DNA from: Plutella xylostella
Taxonomy: Eukaryota > Arthropoda > Insecta > Lepidoptera > Plutellidae
Reading direction: 5' to 3'
Assembly: GCF_932276165.1 (NCBI RefSeq)
Contig: NC_063995.1
Location: 6,820,001 to 6,884,000 of the forward strand
DNA length: 64,000 nt
The position numbers and the translations under genes are program-made. Every line of letters starts with the position of its first letter. Within the stretch, counting starts at the first letter, position 1. This document shows, one piece after another, positions 59,801 through 64,000 of the stretch. The notes below the pieces were generated by a model, which saw only the letters and a list, made by a program, of their open reading frames with translations, made no database searches and had not been told where the DNA came from.

Positions 59801-62048
59801 TCGATTTATGTAGGCACAGTAAGGTGACATCACGGACCATCAAACAATCCCGAAAAAAGAGCGTCCCAACACAAAAAATCTTCAAAAATACATACTCACC
59901 ACACTTCCATTGTATATTATTCTTAGATCTCTTTTCTAGTATCCCTATACCCTCGAGCACGTTGGTGATGTCGTAGATTCTCCGCTTCTGCACGGAGAGG
60001 TGGTCGGCGGCGATGTTGAGGTCCAGCACCCCGTTGGGCGACGACCGCAGCAGCGCCACAAACTTCTGAGTTAGTAAACCTAATGATGTGTCGAACCTGG
60101 AAGAGGATACTTTCATCATTTTTTGTGACTGACATTGACGAGTTGCATAAAGGAACTTTAAGTTAACTTCTGAATTAAATTAAATACATCATCATACGGA
60201 CAGAAAGAAACATACATAGATTTAATACCGACATTAGCATAATGTTCTTCGAATATAGTATTTTTGTGCTTTTAATGCTTGATTTACTACGCCTACAAGT
60301 TTATATGGCTCTTGTTCCTCTAGGATATCAACAAACGTTCTATAATGTGATTCTCGAGCAACATATCCCGAAGAATCTGAGCAAGCTATCATTGTAGTGT
60401 TTTTTTAAAATACCTTTTACAATGTCATCGGCCCCTTTATCAGTCTATAATCTTCACAGAGATATGTTTTGGTTACCGATAGCAAAACTTAAAAACTTAG
60501 CTCTTATAAGTTGTTTAACAAACTGTCTGTGGTATTGTAGCTCCGAAACGGGTTGAAATATTACTCAATAGTCTTTAATTTGGGGTTGATTTTAACTATA
60601 AGTATTGGAAAAACATGTGAAGTCATTCAAAAGACAACTTTAACTCGGTTAGGTAAGAAAGGTCTTGTAAGAAAGGCGGGTGCAAATAGCCTCTCTATAA
60701 CTAACGCTTATAAGTTAGGGTTGATACTATCTAAGGCACCACCTGCCCCTAATAGTTCAAGACATCTGCTCAGTTGACCACAGTTCACAATTTTGGGTGC
60801 CAGTAGTCTTCATTGCAGGTAAACGATTTTATTACGGCACGTAAGTTTATATGTTGGCGTGTTGAAATAGTATGACAGAAAACGTTAAGACATTACGTAC
60901 GTATTCTGATAACTACAACCCATGTACGGATATTTCCATAATCCGCAAGCTTTACAAATATTGAAGTCTATGTTTAATCAACCAAGGCTAATAATTTATG
61001 CATTATGTTGGTAAACGTAGTAATAATTAAGCCTTTTATTCTCCATGCTCGTATAAATATGTAGACCGCCTACATTGCAATTAAAATACATTACAAGATC
61101 AAACATATAAAAATGTTCACAAAACTTCGCGCAAACATAAAATTGTATCAATATTTTAAAGTTGGTAAGCTACTCAATATCACGACGTTTTCATCTACAA
61201 AATAAGTACGGCGTCCTGGAAATCAAGATGGCGGATGTGTATCAAACTGCTCCCACAAACACGCCGAGCCACTCGGCGGGGCGCCACCCCATGGACTACC
61301 ATCTCTTATTTAGCTCCTACATGTTTCATTATGAAATATTAATGTCGGTAAACTGAAACAGTGGTTTGACTTGGAGATTTTATATGAAAATTCATAGATT
61401 ACAAAAATCAATACGCTCTGCTGACCCCTGCGTAATAAATTCCTGTTAATTCAATATCTAAGGCGAGGATCTCTCTTTTCATTCGGATCCGTTCTTAGAG
61501 TGGAGAAAAACATCTTGAGGCAATCCGCACCTCTTAATTAGAGATATAATTGTGTATTCAGACCAATACTTCGTAATCTATTGCGAGGGTACAAAATTGT
61601 ATAGAAATAAGAGCCAACCGGGCTCTGCTTTGCTATTGGGGAAAGACAGTCCTTAAGCACATTAATTTGTTTAATCTCCTGTCAATAACCTCACACATGT
61701 ATGTCAATGGGCATCGGAATTCATAGGATGCACCCATGGGCTGCAGATTCGGATATTTATTGCATAGCTGCATCAGAAGTGCAACAGACACAGGGGTTCC
61801 ATCTTTAAAAAACAAAAGAACCTCAACACTCAAAAGCTAAACAATTGAAATAGGTACCTTTTAGATTCATACCTGGATCGTTCGGTATATTTCTTCATAG
61901 AACTGGACGGTCGGCTGTAGGGCGTGAGCACCTTCACCCGCTTCTGCTTGGGCGTCTTGAAGTCCGCCTTCATGGGCACCACGTGGCCCTGGTGCCCCTG
62001 CTGGCTGCCCGAGCTGCTCTCACTAAGGTTCAGTCTTCGTTTCACCGC
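53811..62048 (-). CDS. E2F1: E2F transcription factor (E2F1-like), first coding exon missing
   Basis: Eight minus-strand exons in phase: 62048-61873, 60096-59900, 59311-59064, 58546-58441, 58122-58032, 57699-57566, 57070-56954 and 53926-53811 (TAG). Together about 394 residues. The first visible exon starts AVKRRLNLSES, the cyclin-binding region. The second holds the winged-helix DNA-binding domain (VQKRRIYDITNVLEGIGILE, SKNNIQW). The third and fourth hold the leucine-zipper dimerisation and marked-box region (FRNQTVIPIKAPPDTRL, GEIEVYLCP). The last ends DYGFCLDHDEGLAELFDFEF, the Rb-pocket-binding transactivation tail. As in the family, the protein should pair with DP and drive S-phase genes. 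Symbol given by domain layout; it could be named E2f1 in insects. The N-terminus lies upstream, probably beyond the right edge. Exon GC is high in the linker exons. Confidence 0.93.
54648..54729. mobile_element. 82-bp MITE in the last E2F intron
   Basis: TTACACTCACGGGCATTGAA and its near-complement ending CTCGTGAGTGTA. Same family as 32536-32761 and 35255-35336. Confidence 0.6.
56780..56922. mobile_element. 143-bp fold-back MITE in the last E2F intron
   Basis: Left AGGGCATGTTTCACAATGTC, right complement with a few mismatches (GACATTGTGAATCAGGTCCT). It ends 31 bp from the E2F exon at 56954 on its donor side. Confidence 0.6.
60097..61872 (-). other. E2F intron, nothing recognised
   Basis: Intron between the cyclin-binding-region and DNA-binding exons. 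No coding or mobile feature identified. Confidence 0.4.
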
Positions 62049-62080
62049 CTGCGAGGGAACGCCGCGAGATTAAGGGCCAG

Positions 62081-62203
62081 TGTTTTGATCCGTAGTTAAC
62101 TCGACCATTGGTCAAAATGGTAAATATTAGTTAAAAACCAACCAAATTCGTACGCAGCTGTCACGCTTGAGTAATGGTTAAGTTGACCACGGATCAAAAA
62201 ACA
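62081..62203. mobile_element. 123-bp fold-back MITE upstream of the E2F exon
   Basis: TGTTTTGATCCGTAGTTAAC at the left and its imperfect complement (GTTGACCACGGATCAAAAAA) at the right, only 33 bp from the acceptor of the first visible E2F exon. Confidence 0.5.
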
Positions 62204-64000
62204 AATGTGGATGGGTGGTGTAAGTCAAGAATTGATGACCAACAGTTGAAATGATAGAGATAAATTGTGATTCAGTTCCTTGAAGATGTTGTGTTTACTC
62301 AACTTCACGGCTTACACAAGGTGACCGTTTCAGATTTATTACTTCTTTCATGGTTCCTACAGTCGATTTAAAAAGAAAAATTCTTATGCCAATTATGAAT
62401 TCTACAGACCAGAGGATCTACAAATTAAAGCAATCAAAAAAACATGAATCTACGATGACGTAATCTTGATGGTTCGGCACTAAGTTCATTGGCCTAATGT
62501 TAATCCTGGAAGTTAGGTAATTGAACGTAAAATCTACTTCAGCTGTGGTCTTATTATAAATAAACACATTTGAAACATCACCTTATTATTAAATTTTATG
62601 TGACTAGCATATTTTTATAACATAAACTACTAAGCTTTTGCCCGTAAGCTTACGATCACTACACAAGATTTACGTTGAGAATTTAGGTTATTTCGCTATC
62701 CAGCCTCCCAACAGTCATCCTATTTCTATAAGACAAAGTAACAAGCAGGCTTTCACAATTACACTATAACAAACTCAAATCATCAATAATAGAAGGAAAC
62801 ATAACATCAAATCACCTGTTTCAGTAAATAACCCTATATTCCGTGATAGACTGATAGTGTGATCATCAGTAGTAAATATGAAATGTGGCCACTCACTCTC
62901 GATGTGATGTAAGTCATTTTGATCCAATAATTGTCTCACTCAACACTTTAACTTCAACTTCACAAAACTATCACATTTCTAACATAAAAATACCTAACAC
63001 CATACTGCAGCACAAACTATTTTATTTGATATCAGATGAAAATATCTACACCAGGAAGGCAGAGCCATGGGACATTGTCAATAAGCTGTTGCAACAAATT
63101 CAATTTCGACATCCATCGGCGCGGCCAAAGCCCCCAAAAGGAAGTGTGTGGGGAGGGTACCAACAATGCATGACATAAATTAGAATCAACACAAAAGACG
63201 CCCATCTCTCGGAAGGGACCTCTAGCGAAAGAATGGCAATTTCTTATCTCAGCAGTTCATATTATTATTAACTAGCAAACTCCAATCTATTGTTAATTCA
63301 CAGGATCACGGCCTCGATGCGCCTGTGTGTGTTAGACAGTAAGTAAATCAGGGCAGATGTGCCGTATGATCTGAGGCCAGCAGATAACGTGCCTTCAACC
63401 GAAACTGACGACGGCTATTGACATAATCATTTTATATTTTGAATATAATTCGCTAGGCTCAGCCAGTAGGGTTGGGTTTCGAGTAATAATAATATCTAAT
63501 CAGTTATGCAACAGTTAGGGATTAAAACAGACCCCTTTCAATGCAATTTCTTGGAATAATACTAGGGTAATGCATTGCATTCTTTTACTTTCGCATTTGA
63601 AAACCTAAACCCAAAAACCCTATTGTTAACACTATGTTTTGTTAACGGAAAGGCCCGCCCTTTAGATTAGAAATTATATGGATTGGTTAAATGAAGATGA
63701 AGCAACATGTTGAATATTGAGGTGAGGATATGTTAATTTATTTCATAATTTTGGCCGTACGGTTCATACAGAAATGTGTAATAGGCGAGGACAATGACTA
63801 GCAAAAAGTAAAATGCGCAATCCAAGTGTGGGATGCGGACAGGAAGCAAGTACCTGGTCACGTGACGCGGCGGCGCGCCCGCATATGGCGTCTTGTGGGG
63901 TGAACGGAATATCGACTACATTCAGCCCATGTGCGACATTTGCCACACTTCGATTTCGTACTTTAGGTACCGAAACCCTTGAATTATCGCCTTAGGTCAA
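62204..64000. other. presumed E2F 5' intron, nothing recognised
   Basis: I found no ATG-containing exon in phase with the E2F exon at 62048. A phase-compatible frame with a donor at 63854/63853 lacks an ATG and is therefore not called. Confidence 0.4.

Noticed and set aside
62885..63178. 97-codon plus-strand frame
   Set aside because: No recognisable domain; long only because the stretch happens to lack stops.
63854..63990. Minus-strand frame with a donor in phase with the E2F exon at 62048
   Set aside because: No in-frame ATG between the upstream TAA and the donor, and no similarity to E2F N-termini. It could be untranslated or chance.
1..64000. CRISPR arrays, operons, riboswitches, replication origins
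   Set aside because: The window is insect nuclear DNA and no such structure is seen.

Overview
The window is eukaryotic nuclear DNA from an insect, very probably a moth or butterfly. The evidence is AT-rich, intron-rich sequence with short exons and GT-AG splice sites, takeout/juvenile-hormone-binding-protein (JHBP) type genes, a Dong/R4-like retrotransposon in a (TAA)n tract, and many small inverted-repeat and LINE-tail repeats. There is no sign of operons, CRISPR arrays or bacterial genes. All gene models were spliced by eye from open frames, splice signals and phase continuity, so exon ends should be good to a base or so but are not transcript-verified.

Layout. 1-11.7 kb: a minus-strand takeout/JHBP-like gene (signal exon at 11644, exons at 7331-7473, 6309-6403 and 832-965) that runs off the left edge; its introns are full of transposon remains. 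12.4-14.5 kb: an uninterrupted 526-codon minus-strand ORF for an RNA-virus superfamily 1 helicase, an endogenous viral element, followed by an A-tract and a LINE tail. 15.1-19.7 kb: a transposon belt (piggyBac-like, tRNA-derived SINE, a hAT carrying a mariner that carries a LINE tail, and another TIR element). 20.7-23.0 kb: a three-exon secreted protein of about 460 residues that looks like two TULIP domains in tandem. 24.3-34.9 kb: a six-exon takeout/JHBP-like gene whose fourth exon has been copied in tandem. 37.4-50.0 kb: a third takeout/JHBP-like gene, whose intron 1 holds a 4.6-kb Dong/R4-like element and whose last intron holds a complete five-exon chymotrypsin-like protease gene on the other strand. 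50.4-62.0 kb and beyond: a minus-strand E2F transcription factor gene (E2F1-like), missing only its first coding exon.

How it fits together. The first 50 kb is a cluster of secreted lipid-binding-fold genes (JHBP/takeout and Group-7-allergen-like, all TULIP superfamily) that shares exon architecture: the 134-bp fourth exon and the 152-bp last exon recur between paralogs. It ends in a convergent junction with E2F, where candidate poly(A) signals on opposite strands lie about 35 bp apart. The most unusual signals are the intact viral helicase ORF with a changed Walker B aspartate, and the independent duplication of the same JHBP exon in two paralogs, each associated with repeat sequence at the exon's donor side.
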